Below, one piece after another: positions 36,049 through 47,507 of a DNA stretch of 64,000 bases; positions within the stretch are counted from its first letter, which is position 1; every line of letters begins with the position of its first letter. A program made the translations under genes and the position numbers. A model generated the notes under the pieces. The model made no database searches. It had not been told where the DNA came from and saw only the letters and a program-made list of their open reading frames with translations. This stretch comes from Bombyx mori (taxonomy: Eukaryota; Arthropoda; Insecta; Lepidoptera; Bombycidae): NCBI RefSeq assembly GCF_030269925.1, contig NC_085116.1:17112001-17176000 (forward strand), in the 5' to 3' direction.

Positions 36049-36656
36049 AAAAATTTGAGATTTTTGATTTTTTTTTGTTTCGGTCTCAAGTCTTTATTAC
36101 TCATCCGATCATTATGAATTTTTTCCTATTGTACTATTATCGAGGGATGAACTTTCTTTTCCATATTAGGGCTACCGAAGACGACTGTTAAATATAATAA
36201 TTTAAGGAACAGTGAATCTCCTCTAAATTAAGATACAAAATGTTGGTAAATGATATTAATAATATTATTATACCTAATAAACTTTATGAAATTATTGTCT
36301 CATTCGGTGTTTGTCTGGAAGAGATCGCTTTTAATCATAATTCTTGCCCTTATATAGATATACTGGATCAAATCCTTAAGTAAGGTAATAAATCTAGACG
36401 GTTCTTGGTTCAATAGTGGTCTCGACCGCACATCTTTGCCTATCTTGTAGGTTTATGTATCTCTCTCTATTGCGGGCGTTAGAAGAGGATATCTAATAGG
36501 TCACGACCATGGCGTTAACGCTGCCGCCCACGCTGTGAGACGCGATCAGAGTCATTGGAATAAGCGTGTCCTACCCTTAAATCATCCGGCCACACGGTTG
36601 TCTAATTATGTATCTTTCTCAGTCTTGATGCGACTAGCTGCATTCAATCAGAGATT

Positions 36657-36903
36657 TTTTTATTCTATTGCGTAGGTGGGTAGATGAATTCACAGCCCAC
36701 CTGGTGGTAAGTGATTACCGGAGCCATAGACTTTTACGATGTAAAATGCCACTACTTACCTTGATATATGAGTTCTAAGGTCTTAGTTTTTATAGTACAA
36801 CGGCTGCCCCTCCCCTTCAAACCGAACCTCCCCTTCACGGCAGAAATAGGCAGAGTGTTGGTACCTACCCGTGCGGACGGGTCAAGACGTCCTACCACCA
36901 ATA
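36657..36903 (-). mobile_element. Bm1 SINE body, minus orientation
   Basis: From TTTTTTATTCTATTGCGTAG through CACAGCCCACCTGGTGGTAA to GTCCTACCACCA. Diverged. Confidence 0.82.
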
Positions 36904-37264
36904 ACAGTTTTCAAACAATATACGTAAGTTCTTGAAGTCTACATTAGTTTTGTTGAATGGCGGTCATTACCATGTTTTCATTGTAACAATCCCGTTTTTA
37001 AATCATGTGAAATAATATTATACGTCATTTTATTGTTGTAGATATATGTTGTGTAAATGTTATGTATGTAGGTATCATATTTGTATTATTCAGTTATTGT
37101 AACACAAATTTTTGTACGGACGTTCTCACGTTCGAATTATTTATTCTATATGTAATCTACAGTGTGGGTGAAATCGGTTGTATTTTAGATTTGTTTCCTA
37201 ATGATTAGATTTTCATTCGTCGAGCTCGTCGATGATGACGAAGAGTTCGACGAACGAACTAACC

Positions 37265-37585
37265 CATAGTCACAGCCCAAAACACGTCATTACTGATCCT
37301 CCCGATCCATTAACGGTGCTTTTAGGTACCACAAGCACCGGTCACCGTCCTCGTCGAACCCATCGCTTGCGACGAAGGGCTCGAATCGGGCGAATTAACC
37401 CACAGACACAATCCATTGAGTTTCTCGCCGAATCTTCTCAGTGGGTCGCGATTCCGATCCGGTGGTAGATACTACGAAGCACTGCTCTTGCTAGGGCTAG
37501 TGTTAACAAATTCCCTCAGGTTGAGCCCGTGAGTTTACCTATCCGTCCGGGCGTATCTGGAATAGCCTCTTACAGGAAAAAAAAG
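37265..37585 (+). repeat. Family B repeat with poly(A) end
   Basis: Contains GATCCATTAACGGTGCTTTT, CGCTTGCGACGAAGGGCTCG and a tail CTTACAGGAAAAAAAAG. A partial duplicate of the same unit seems to precede it at about 37205-37265. Confidence 0.68.
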
Positions 37586-37826
37586 TAAGCGACTGCAAAG
37601 GCCATCTGTTAGCGATTCTTAATTAATTAGAGGTTGTGACGCTTTTAAAATTGCTATTGTGAATGCGCATTGCTATTATTGAAGTGAAGCGATTAGGTGT
37701 GTAGGCAGTTTGAAGTGTTGAATATTCTGAGGTCGATAGTATGTGGACCTGTCTGGACGGGTTCCGGACAGCCCGCCTTCGGTCTGACGTGCCAGTTATT
37801 TGGCGAACAGTATGGCATGGACTCAC

Positions 37827-37914
37827 CAGTGACGCGGATCTCTGCTGTTTGCTGAGGTCATGGTGGCTGCGGCTTCGGTCCTCTCCAGCATCAGAGAACT
37901 GCCCCGACTTACGA
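37827..37914 (-). CDS. Gene 2 exon 2 (Ser/Arg-rich)
   Basis: The donor is CACTG|GTGAGT. The acceptor is one of two tandem CAGs (exon start 37914 or 37917, adding one Ser). It codes RKSGQFSDAGEDRSRSHHDL then SKQQRSASL, typical of a phosphorylated disordered N-terminus. The other open frame contains an ATG in good context but runs into a stop in exon 3, so this frame is chosen. Confidence 0.68.
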
Positions 37915-38011
37915 CTGCTGTTGAAAAATAGCTTTTTAGTGCACGATTAATTGATTAATATTAAGGCTAAAATATAATGTAAGAAACGATAAGTGACGTG
38001 TGAGTTCAGTG

Positions 38012-38335
38012 TGGGCGCCATTTGGAAGGTAAGGCCAAGTTGACTTATAACATGGGCTGCCCTGTTGCTTCACTGGGCTATTTCTGGGCCGAGTTTCCTA
38101 AGTAAGAATTACTTTCGTTTCAACCCAAACAGAAGAGGGCCATTTGGATGGTTTATAATTCTGAGTACACACATAGCTTAGAACCTCTGGGTCTACGGAG
38201 ATTTTGGTGCTCTCTGTGTTTTATACAATATATTTCATGGCGAAGACTCTAAGGCATTTGTTGAGATGATACCGCCATCTCTTTTTTTACCCTCACCACC
38301 GCCACGGAAACCCAGTTCATCCCTACTGCCCTACT
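38012..38335 (+). pseudogene. Decayed LINE fragment (reverse-transcriptase ORF 3' part)
   Basis: Diverged matches to bases 50,425-50,800 of the LINE: CATTTGGAAGGTAAGGCCAA, GAACCTCTGGGTCTACGGAG, CTCTGTGTTTTATAC. Internal deletions and stops are present. Confidence 0.72.
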
Positions 38336-39445
38336 AATATTACACTTTGTACAGATCGATGAATAAAGAGTATGTTATTACAAAAAATGGTGGAAAGCGT
38401 TAGTGAACAGATTTTGAATGTCCGTATAATTAACTGGTAAGCAATTTCGGCTACACTTTGCTGTGGCTTTGACGGATATTAATAACTTCCTTATTGGAAC
38501 CGGATTTTATTCATGATTTTATGGGTTTTAATTTTTTTCGCACGGAACATTTACATTGCTATATTACATTGAAATTATTGTGTTCTCTCTGCTTATTAAC
38601 GATAAGAAGAATATAGTCTAAACTATTTAGTAATTATTTTGTTTTGTAAGTTCTACGATACTTTCAAGGCTACAGTAATATGATAAGTCTATATTGAAAC
38701 TCAGCCAACGGTCCAAGGTTACGGAATTGGGCCATAGTTTTTCTTTAAAATCTCGAGTTACGTCAGCCATGACGAGACGCCGAAATAATTGTAAATGATA
38801 TCTAGAGTACTTTGCAAAATATTTGATACTTGATGCTTTCGTTGACTAACTATGTTTCGATTGTATGAATCTAGAAATATGAAACTAGGACTAAATGTGT
38901 GTACGTTGAGGCCACAAATAGAAAAAATATGAAATAAATTCTCAAAAACAAAGGCTCGGGTAAAGGAAATGTCGGTAAGGTTCGGTCTACAGGATCGGGT
39001 ATGTAATTCCCAGCGGCCATGACAAGAGGGTTCTCATGTCGTGCCGCCTTCTCAAAGTGGCGCAATGATGCCAACTGTAGATATTTACTGACTGAAAGCG
39101 GGCACCCGAGATCGGTAATGCAGTGGTAGATTTAATTCTTTTAATGTTCCTTGTACGATCGATCTTTATACGAACCTTTACCACAAGCTGCTTGTCTTGT
39201 ATCGGAATTCCAACATAGAATATTACAACATCATATTAAATTCATATTACCATAAGTAGAGATATTGTGTGGGTGAGCGCGGTGTTCATCTCAAAACTTG
39301 TATGATACTAGTAATATTATTATTACAATTTCATATATTTACAGAACAATACGTATTATTCACTGTTGTTTAAAATTACCAACAATCAATAAAACTACTA
39401 ATTTTTTGTGTGCTGTAAATACTGAGATCTCACGGTGTATTTTTT

Positions 39446-39853
39446 GGCTGGAACACAAGGAGTGAAGTTGTGTGATTTGTTTTATTTTGTCAATTTAGTG
39501 TTTCTTCGGGTTTAAATGTGCAATAACGGTGGCTTATTAACTGTTTATTATCTCTGAAAGTGCACAAATGTGGGAAAATGAAACAAAGCGGCTGGACGTA
39601 ACTTCTCGGGATCCTCCAATAAGTCTACTAAAAATATCTCAGTAAATCACCACCATTTTACTGAGATTATATTTCATCCCATCCCATATCATCTCATCTT
39701 ATGTCATTTAATTTCATCCCAGTTGATTAATGTCTCAAATCTTCATTTCATTTCATTTCACTCCTTATTATCATTTTTCATAACAAAAAAGATTTATAAA
39801 TTAAAATAAGACATGACCTAAAGGTCTGAGTTACCAGGTCAGAAAATCCCTTA
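39446..39853 (+). repeat. Family C repeat
   Basis: Begins GGCTGGAACACAAGGAGTGA and ends in a hairpin-forming stretch (ATGACCTAAAGGTC ... ACCAGGTCA), then AAATCCCTTAAAAAAA. Confidence 0.7.
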
Positions 39854-39990
39854 AAAAAAAAGATCTCACGGTTCATTTGGTGTTAGTGTATACCGGAGCT
39901 CATAATCATGCGACACGAGGTCAGAATCTCACTGTGGTCAAAGTAGATAGGATTTGGAATTATATTTTCCTCAATTATAGCTTTAATTAC

Positions 39991-40061
39991 CTAGAAGCTG
40001 GTTTCCGATGAGCCCGGCGGCCCCCGCTTATCATAGAGAGGGTGCTCATCACGGCCGACAT
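39991..40061 (-). CDS. Gene 2 exon 1: probable start codon
   Basis: The ATG at 40061 gives 23 residues (MSAVMSTLSMISGG...RKPAS) and two bases that complete a Ser codon with exon 2. An in-frame TGA lies 30 bp upstream of this ATG (40091-40062 is the rest of the exon), which supports it as the start. The donor is CTAG|GTAATT. Another frame of this exon is also open (MSPKLDHHVGRDEHPLYDK...) but ends in TAG exactly at the donor. So the reading frame is the least certain part of the gene model. Confidence 0.55.
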
Positions 40062-40091
40062 GATGATCCAGTTTCGGACTCATGTGATCTG

Positions 40092-40208
40092 CTGAAAAAA
40101 ATAACGATATTAGCGACATCACATATAATTTATGTGCACTTGGGTAACTTGACACAAACTGCAAGAACAGACTTTTCACGTTGAAAAATATATTTTTTTT
40201 TATGATTG
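40092..40208 (-). other. Intron upstream of the first coding exon
   Basis: On the minus strand a T-rich tract and TTTTTTTCAG precede 40091, so the ATG exon is not the first exon of the transcript. The promoter was not located. Confidence 0.4.
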
Positions 40209-40560
40209 AAGCATTACTGGTGGCCCGGAGGCCTTTCCAATTTCACCAGAACAGGCGGGCGAGCAAAGGCTCAGCCTGGAGGGGTGGGATTTGCTAACAG
40301 CTGCCCGAGCGCCTCTGAAGGAGACCTAACAACTCAAGAGCAGCTGCGCGAATGAATCTACTACCCGCTGAGAAGATCCGGCGAGAAACTCAGGGGGCTG
40401 ATCCATGGGTTAGGTTGCACGTCGAACTCTTTGCCGAGTTCGACGAGTACGGTTACCGGGGTTCCCAAGCCTAGTGTTAGAGCTGAGGGCATCTAATGCA
40501 AGAGTTATTAAATCTGATGGATCCGTAAGGACGTGTCTAGGGCGACGACGGTGACTGGCT
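40209..40560 (+). repeat. Family A repeat
   Basis: Shares GCCCGAGCGCCTCTGAAGGA and GGTTAGGTTGCACGTCGAAC with the other two copies. Confidence 0.65.
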
Positions 40561-40692
40561 CTTGCGTGATCAGGATTCGGGGAGTAGTCAGCGGCGGCAA
40601 CGATAAGGCGATTATCATGACGCATAGTCTTATCTAGGTAACGTTCTGACGCTGACTTTATGTGTTTGCGGGGGAAAATATACCTAGACACT

Positions 40693-41074
40693 AAACCTAT
40701 ACTAATATTATAAAGAGGAAAGATTTGTTTGTTTGTATTGAATAGGCTCCGAAACTACTGAACCGATTTGAAAATTTCTTTCACTGTTTGGAAGCTACAC
40801 TGTTCCTGAGTGACATAAAAAAATTAGGGATCCTTACTAAAGCTCTAATAATGTAACCCAAGGTGTAAAAAAATTACCTAAAATATTCTTTACATTGCGT
40901 GCCCTGCGAAAACTATTGAAGATAGAATAATAATGTACTACGACTTTGTAGAACACATTATTATTTACAAAAAGTGTCGGGACAGCATATGTTTAACTAT
41001 TAATAAAAGCGTCAAATATCGTTGAAATTTTTGTTAAAGACCCGAGCGGAGCCGGCCGGAGCGAGCCGCTAGTA
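40693..41074 (-). repeat. Family D repeat, minus orientation
   Basis: Begins CCTATACTAATATTATAAAG and ends GGAGCGAGCCGCTAGTATT, the complement of the usual ends. Carries AACTACTGAACCGATTTGAA. Confidence 0.6.
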
Positions 41075-41699
41075 TTAAATATTTTTGACAGAGTTACTGA
41101 CTCTGACTTGGAATGTAGCCCGGAGTACGTAGTACAGTGGGCACTATCATTAGTCAAAAGACCAACGAGTTAACAAAAATAATCTGAGATTAAATTCGAA
41201 GTGTGATTACGGTACAGTATTTAAAAATCTACATTTCATAAAATTACTGTTATATAAAACTTAATACCCAATAAAAGTTATTTCATGTAAAATAATATAA
41301 TAAAATGTTTTAATTTACAATAGGAATGACGACTTAAGCGTCTAGATAACATAAAAAGGCCTATGTACCGATAACAAATCATATGTCAAGGCAGACAAAA
41401 TAAACTAGCTAAACATAAATGTTTTTGCACACAAACTGACAATATGTCTAAACATAAACCTCGCAATTTACAAATTTATACAGATATAGCCTTAAGATTA
41501 TTTTTGTAAAGCTGTTAAATCCTCAAAGCTACATTAAACTGTCAGAGTTAATGAAATTATACGTTATGGTCGAGGATAAAGTGTAAGTGCATGAAGATTG
41601 TTACAATGTACAGAGATATTAAGTAAAATAAAGTTTAATTTTAAAGAGCAACATAATTTATTATATACTATTCCCATATAAAAACATTCACCAAAGATT

Positions 41700-41945
41700 T
41701 ACTGGTGGTAGGACCTCTTGTGAGTCCGCGCGGGTAGGTACCACTGCCTGCCTATTTCGGCCGTGAAGCAGTAATGCGTTTCGGTCTGAAGGGTAGGGCA
41801 GCCGTTTTAACTATACTGAGATCTTAGAACTTATATCTCAAGGTGGGTGGCGCATTTACGTTGTAGATGTCTATGGGCTCCAGTAACCACTTAACACCAG
41901 GTGGGCTGTGAGCTCGTTCACCCATCTAAGCAATAAAAAAAAACA
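41700..41945 (+). mobile_element. Bm1 SINE body
   Basis: GGTGGTAGGACCTCTTGTGA to AGCAATAAAAAAAA. The head is missing. Confidence 0.9.
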
Positions 41946-42939
41946 TTCCACAATTTTGAACCAGTGAAATCGGTGCTTTTTTCTATACACCAACGAAAGA
42001 GAAGATTTTTATCGAGCGAGTGGGTGTTAATGATCTGTAGGCTGATCAACTGAACGTTGTTGTTGTTATATACACATTTATATTATGTAAAATATTTTAA
42101 AAACATCATCAGCGCGATTCAATGCTTCCCCGGAATTCGTATGATAGCTGCCGTTAGACATCGTATATATCGTTATTATTATATTTATATGCCGAAGATC
42201 GCACCGCGTTATTAACATTCATTATTTTTCTTTAAAATTGACTTAAGTTTTCAATGATTTACCGTCTATTAATAGCTTGCATCGTAAAAAAATGTAACGG
42301 TATGCTAATCGCTGGGTTACTTTTCAGGTTAATTACATTAATAGTGAAATATTATAGTAGTGCCTTCGAATTTTCATTCTTTCAATGTTAAATGCTAAGT
42401 ATCACCGCTCTGCCCGTATCTATAACAGCTGCATATGAGCACCACCATACATTAAGGAAATGAACTCTCTTGAGACATGAAATCCATAAAAAGCGTCAGA
42501 AGAATCTAGCAGTAGCAGCTAGACGTGGCCGGATTCGTGCAACCACTTCTGACGTATATGGCCTGTTGTAGTTTTCGATTCACGGCCGTATGCCCAGTGA
42601 ATATGATTTGCACCAACAAAACCCACTTTTCATCTCGTTTTGACCTCAACAAATAATATTGTGGCTAGCCTAAGACCATGTTGAACAATTTCCCAAAAGT
42701 AACACCGTGAGAAAGTACATATAATGAAACCCTATAAACCACAAAGAGCACTTATAGGTCACGCCCACAACCGCATTTCCGTTATTGCAATACAGATACA
42801 ACATATTATGCCGTGGCTCAGTGGGATCACAGTTCGGAATTGCAAATCTCTGAACTAGAGACGAGATAGAGATTTTTGATGAATTACGAAAGGCTGTTTG
42901 TAGGCTGTTCATTCATCTGCTGACTTCATCTATATCATT

Positions 42940-43067
42940 TGACTTCCGCGGTGAAGGAATAACATCGTATAATAAAAACCAAAACCGCAAAATTATAATT
43001 TGCGTAATCACTGGTGGTAGGACCCTGCCTATTTCAGCCGTAATGCAGTAATGCAGTAACCATTTAT
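42940..43067 (+). mobile_element. Bm1 SINE fragment (middle and start of body)
   Basis: Starts TGACTTCCGCGGTGAAGGAA and stops just after AGCAGTAATG-like sequence. An internal part between GGTAGGACC and CTGCCTATTT is deleted. Confidence 0.75.
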
Positions 43068-43940
43068 GTCACACGTTGTGGTTGATTTTAAAAGTTTTAT
43101 TAAAAAGGCGAACCATTGAGACCTACTTAGGTCGTTTCTCATTTCATTGAGAAGCTTTATGACCCTTAAATTATTATGTTATTGATGTATGTGAGCTGCG
43201 AGTTAATCTGTTTATATCAATAATAATTTTCTTAACCACAATTTGATCCTAACAACCTCATGCAAACTCTTTACTCGGATTCATGTTATCTAGGCGACTG
43301 GTATTAAAATAATTGAAAAATAGTTGCGTTTATAAATTGTCATCTAAGTCGAGCAATAAAAACATCCGCCAGGAGAGTCTTGCGCTAGAAGCACTCGAGT
43401 AATTGAAGCAAATATCTCAGGGTTGCCATGCACATGATGTTGGGCTGGCGTCTATTGGGTTAAGACAAACAACGGTCATTCATGTTGCAGTCTTGCTAGT
43501 ATTCGGACTCAAGCATTATAAATTATAGGATTTAAAAAGTATTAAACGCTAAAATCGAAGCATTCGTTCTACACATTGTACGGCCGTAGGATTTCCCCCA
43601 AGTACACCAGGACCTTAAAATCCTAACTCCGACCCAGAATCGAACACGAAACCCATGGAACATTAGTCAGGTTTACTCGGACTTACTCAAGGAATACATC
43701 GAATGACGGGAGAAAATCTTAGTATGGAGTCGTTTAGCACCATCATGTCTGTATCTGCGTAAAATAATTAGACTTTACAGCTCAAATGTACGATGGATGT
43801 TCTGCAAACATTTGTAGTTTTTAAATGTATTTCAGTTTGTGCCAATAGTATTGCCAAGTCCACGGGCTCTAGTCACGGGCTTCGAATTAAAATAAAACCT
43901 GTCTACCCAGAATTAGGTTAGATATTAAGATAGACTTTTA

Positions 43941-44352
43941 GGCGGGAACGCGAGGAGTGAAGTTGCGTGATTTATTTTATTTTGTCTATTTAGTGTTTCT
44001 TCGGGCTTAAATGTGTAATAATGGTTGTTTATTAACTGTTTAATATCTGTGACAGTGCACAAATGTGGGAAAATGAAACAAAGCCGCTGGAATTAACTTC
44101 TGGGGATCCTTCAAAAAGTCTACTGAAAATATCTCAGTAAATGACCACCATTTTACTGAGATTATATTTCAACCCATATCATTTCATTTCATCACAGTTG
44201 ATTAACGACTCAAAATAATCATCTTCATTTTATTTCGTTTCGTTTCATTTCATTTCACTCCATATTATCACTTTTCATAAAAATATGAATATAAATTAAA
44301 ATAAGACATGACCTAAAGGTCTTAACTACCAGGTCATAAAATCCCTTTAAAA
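43941..44352 (+). repeat. Family C repeat
   Basis: The best preserved copy: GGCGGGAACGCGAGGAGTGA at the start, TTTCGTTTCATTTCATTTCA inside, and a terminal hairpin plus A-tail at the end. Confidence 0.72.
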
Positions 44353-44781
44353 AAATATATATATTAAGATAAGGTTTTTTAAATACCATATTATCGCGTC
44401 TCTCCGTCATATTTTCTCGAAGCGAGCACGAAAACGTTTCAATTTCAATAAATGCAATAAAGATTTTTAAATCCGTTGGGACGGAAAATTAGGAATCAGC
44501 AAGGACTTCTCCGTCTTTATTATACTTTGCAGATGTATCCGGATTTGTTAATCTAGTTGTTATGTTGTTAACTATGTTAGTACGAAATTTTATTTCAATC
44601 TGCGTTCAGCCATTTTACTTAATTGAGTAAATAAACATGTAAACATTTTGAGCTTTCGCATTTTATATATTATTGTATACTTTGAATGAGAATGGTAATT
44701 GTAGACTGGCTATATTTGGGAGTGATTTTTGGTAAAGATGTATTTTACGGTGAGGAGGGTTATATATTATTATTATATATT

Positions 44782-44966
44782 ACTAGCGGACTCGAAGGGA
44801 CTTTTTCCTGTACACACATCCTAAACCCAAAAATTTCAAAACTTTATTATAAAATACCTTTTTTTTGTAGTGGACCGAATTTTGTAACTATACCATTCTT
44901 CAATCCACACAAAAAAAACCTAAAATTTAATAAAAATCAGTCCAGCCGTGTAGGAAGAACTCCCTA
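44782..44966 (+). repeat. Family D-like repeat
   Basis: Begins TACTAGCGGACTCGAAGGGA and has CAGTCCAGCCGTGTAGG near the end, as in other D copies. Confidence 0.45.
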
Positions 44967-45389
44967 ACATATCCACGGACAGAAGAATTAAAACTATTTA
45001 TGGTGGGTATATTAAGATATTCCTTTTTTTGTATGACAGAGTACTGGTTTTTTCTATTTATTTTTAGTAAAAAAAAAAAAGAATGAAACCAGATGACGCA
45101 CGTTGTATCTAAATAATTTCGTATAGTATAAAGACGATACAGCTCCAGTTAATAACACAAGTTCCAAACATTCACAGTTATATACTTATAGTGAAATTAT
45201 TCAAGACTCGCCTAAACCGGTCCAAGGCGCGGTTTACATTTTTTTATCTGTTTTGTTTCGTGCCATACAATCTTCTTTGAACTTCATTTTATTTTGTTAG
45301 TTTGAATTTAAACGCGAAACCAGCGGCATAAGTACGTAGCACAGGATGCTTTGTTGTCTTATAAACTTTCTCTACAATTTTATAAGAAA

Positions 45390-45640
45390 CTAGCTGTACC
45401 CGTCCGCTTCGCTGGGCATTTAAAATTAACATTATTATTTCTCACCCTCACAAAGATTCTCATCATTAGCGCCCCCGCAACAGGTGTAGGGGATCCAACA
45501 CTCATATAAATATTAGCCTATCCATTAAGTACATGTATTTTCTACATTGATACCAAGTCTCAAGTCAATCGGATGCATGGTTCAGTAGTTATAACGGGAC
45601 ATTCGTAAAAACCACTGTAGATTTATATATCTACTAGCGG
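45390..45640 (+). repeat. Family D repeat
   Basis: Begins ACTAGCTGTACCCGTCCGCT and ends near ATTTATATATCTACTAG, where the next D-like unit starts. Head-to-tail arrangement. Confidence 0.55.
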
Positions 45641-46156
45641 ACCCGGCCACACGTTGCTGTGGCTGTGGCTTAGGTTTTTGTTTCTAAATAACTCGCGGCC
45701 ACCTATGCTAATACCAAAAATTTACAACGTAAGAACAATTGGATTTCACTGTATTGCGTTTACTACGAAATAAATTTCACTTATACTTTAGCCTCAGAAA
45801 CACGTGGTGCTTATGCCATTAAATTGTAGCTTATGTGAAACATTGGTATTTTTAGCACAACGCCATCTATGAGATATTAAAGTCACAGTATAACAATTGT
45901 CTGTAAAAACTGATTTAAGGCGCCATCTGTTTTAGACTTATGAAACTTACAATTAATAACAAAAATCAACATAAGAAATCATTTTATTGTTAATTAATAA
46001 ATATTGCGACCATTCATCGAAATAAAAACCATCCTATCTCTCAAGTTGGATCGAACTGCACATGGTGTGCGAATTTTATTATAATCGGTTAAGTGGTTTA
46101 GGAGTCCATTGAGGACAAACATTGTGACACGAGATTTATATATATTAAGATATATT
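45641..46156 (+). repeat. Family D-like repeat, longer unit
   Basis: Begins GGACCCGGCCACACGTTGCT directly after the previous unit and ends TTTATATATATTAAGATA. Confidence 0.45.
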
Positions 46157-47507
46157 AATACGTGAAGCAAAAACTTTGTATCCCTTTTTACGAAAATTGC
46201 GCGGACGGAGGAGTATGAAATTTTGCACACTTATAGAGAATATAGAGAAGAAGTGCACAATGTTAATATTTTTTTAAAATAATGCATAAAAGATACATTA
46301 AATCAATAAAGAAAACATTACACACACTACATACCATGTACTCGACGCACACACGCATGCATACTATTTATTGTCAAACTTTTGTTCTTGACGTCTGTGA
46401 TCAAATTGAGAATAGATTAAATATTGTTTGTCTTTATTAATATTTTTTTATAGTGTAGCCTTGACGAAATTTGTGATTATAGAAGTATAAAATACAATCA
46501 TAATAGTGTACAAACTTACATTTCCAAGTAATTATAGTCGAATTTCGACTACTGCGGGACCTCTAGTTAGTATAGATATGAGTTTATTGCTGGTGTCGAT
46601 AGAGAATCTTGTGCAGACTCACAAGATGTCTCAATAATACGATCCTGTCTATTTCTGTCATGTAGTAATCGCGTGGTTTACCGGGTAGAACAGCTCTGGT
46701 ACCAATTTGCATTTCATTCTTCAGACCAATGTAGTGGGATTTCAAATATTCAGTAGTGTCATTATTAATATCGGAGGCAGTTTAGGAAATTTCCGATTTA
46801 TGTTCTTCTGAGATGGTGTGGTCTAATTTTTCCCCAAATTTTTATGTAACAGATATCTCGTATGAAGAAACCTCAACATTAACTCAAGGTGTCTGAGGAA
46901 TGTCGGACCAAAATCGTCGGAGAAATTCTTCACACCTCCTTAAATGTGAACCGTATCTTCCATAATAGTAAAGTTCGTTTTGTAACAACAGGATTACATT
47001 AATAGATAAATAAATAGGTAGCGTTGGTTGTGTAAAAGTAAAGTAAAATTGGGGTTAGCGGGGAAAATATTGAAAAGATATGTATATACACAATCAAGCG
47101 ATTATCAACTTATTGCTTGGGAGCACTCTTTTCAGGCATCACGGTGACCCTCTTCTAACATGAGCCTTAGAGAGAGTTAGAAGAAACATTGCAGGAAGGC
47201 ACTTTGTGTGATTAATTGACATATTATACTTGTATATCAAGTCCTAAGATTACGTATGGTCATCGACTCTAGATGTATGTGGCCATCATTTGACCGATTA
47301 TCTTGTCGGCGATGATAATAGAGCGCAAGGAGTCTCTCCGTGTTCTATCATTAAAGCAATCCACACATCTATTCTACAGTTTAGCAATTAGTGGTGTATT
47401 CGATTATCTGCTTACCATGACGTACAGGGTACGACCGCAACAGTACTGAAACTTAGGAATTAAAAATCCCTATGTATTGTTGCCATTATTATAATGGATT
47501 TAATCGG

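Larger units (their letters stand above)
34286..37826 (-). other. Gene 2 intron 2
   Basis: AT-rich intron with LINE tails, a Bm1 body, a family B copy and degraded Bm1-like patches (about 34350-34440 and 35550-35660). No exon candidate. Confidence 0.5.
7636..40091 (-). other. Gene 2 span: coiled-coil and PDZ scaffold protein, ten coding exons
   Basis: Ten minus-strand exons with GT-AG borders and matching phases add up to 2,469 coding bases, 823 codons including the stop. The model protein has a disordered Ser/Arg-rich N-terminus (1-72), a coiled coil (about 95-240), one PDZ domain (about 245-325), a second coiled coil (338-391) and a long disordered basic tail (392-822) with a helical Lys/Arg-rich part near 515-615 and a PxxP stretch. 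PDZ domains bind C-terminal peptides of partners, so the protein is probably a cytoplasmic scaffold. The orthologue is not recognised. Three introns exceed 3 kb and are filled with transposons. The 5' UTR probably continues upstream of the acceptor near 40092. Confidence 0.7.
41075..47507. other. Upstream flank of gene 2; no host gene seen
   Basis: AT-rich. Outside the repeats listed, I found no coding exon with splice borders. The ORFs of 78-93 residues here fall in low-complexity or repeat DNA. A diverged Bm1-like patch is visible at about 46590-46720. Confidence 0.5.
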
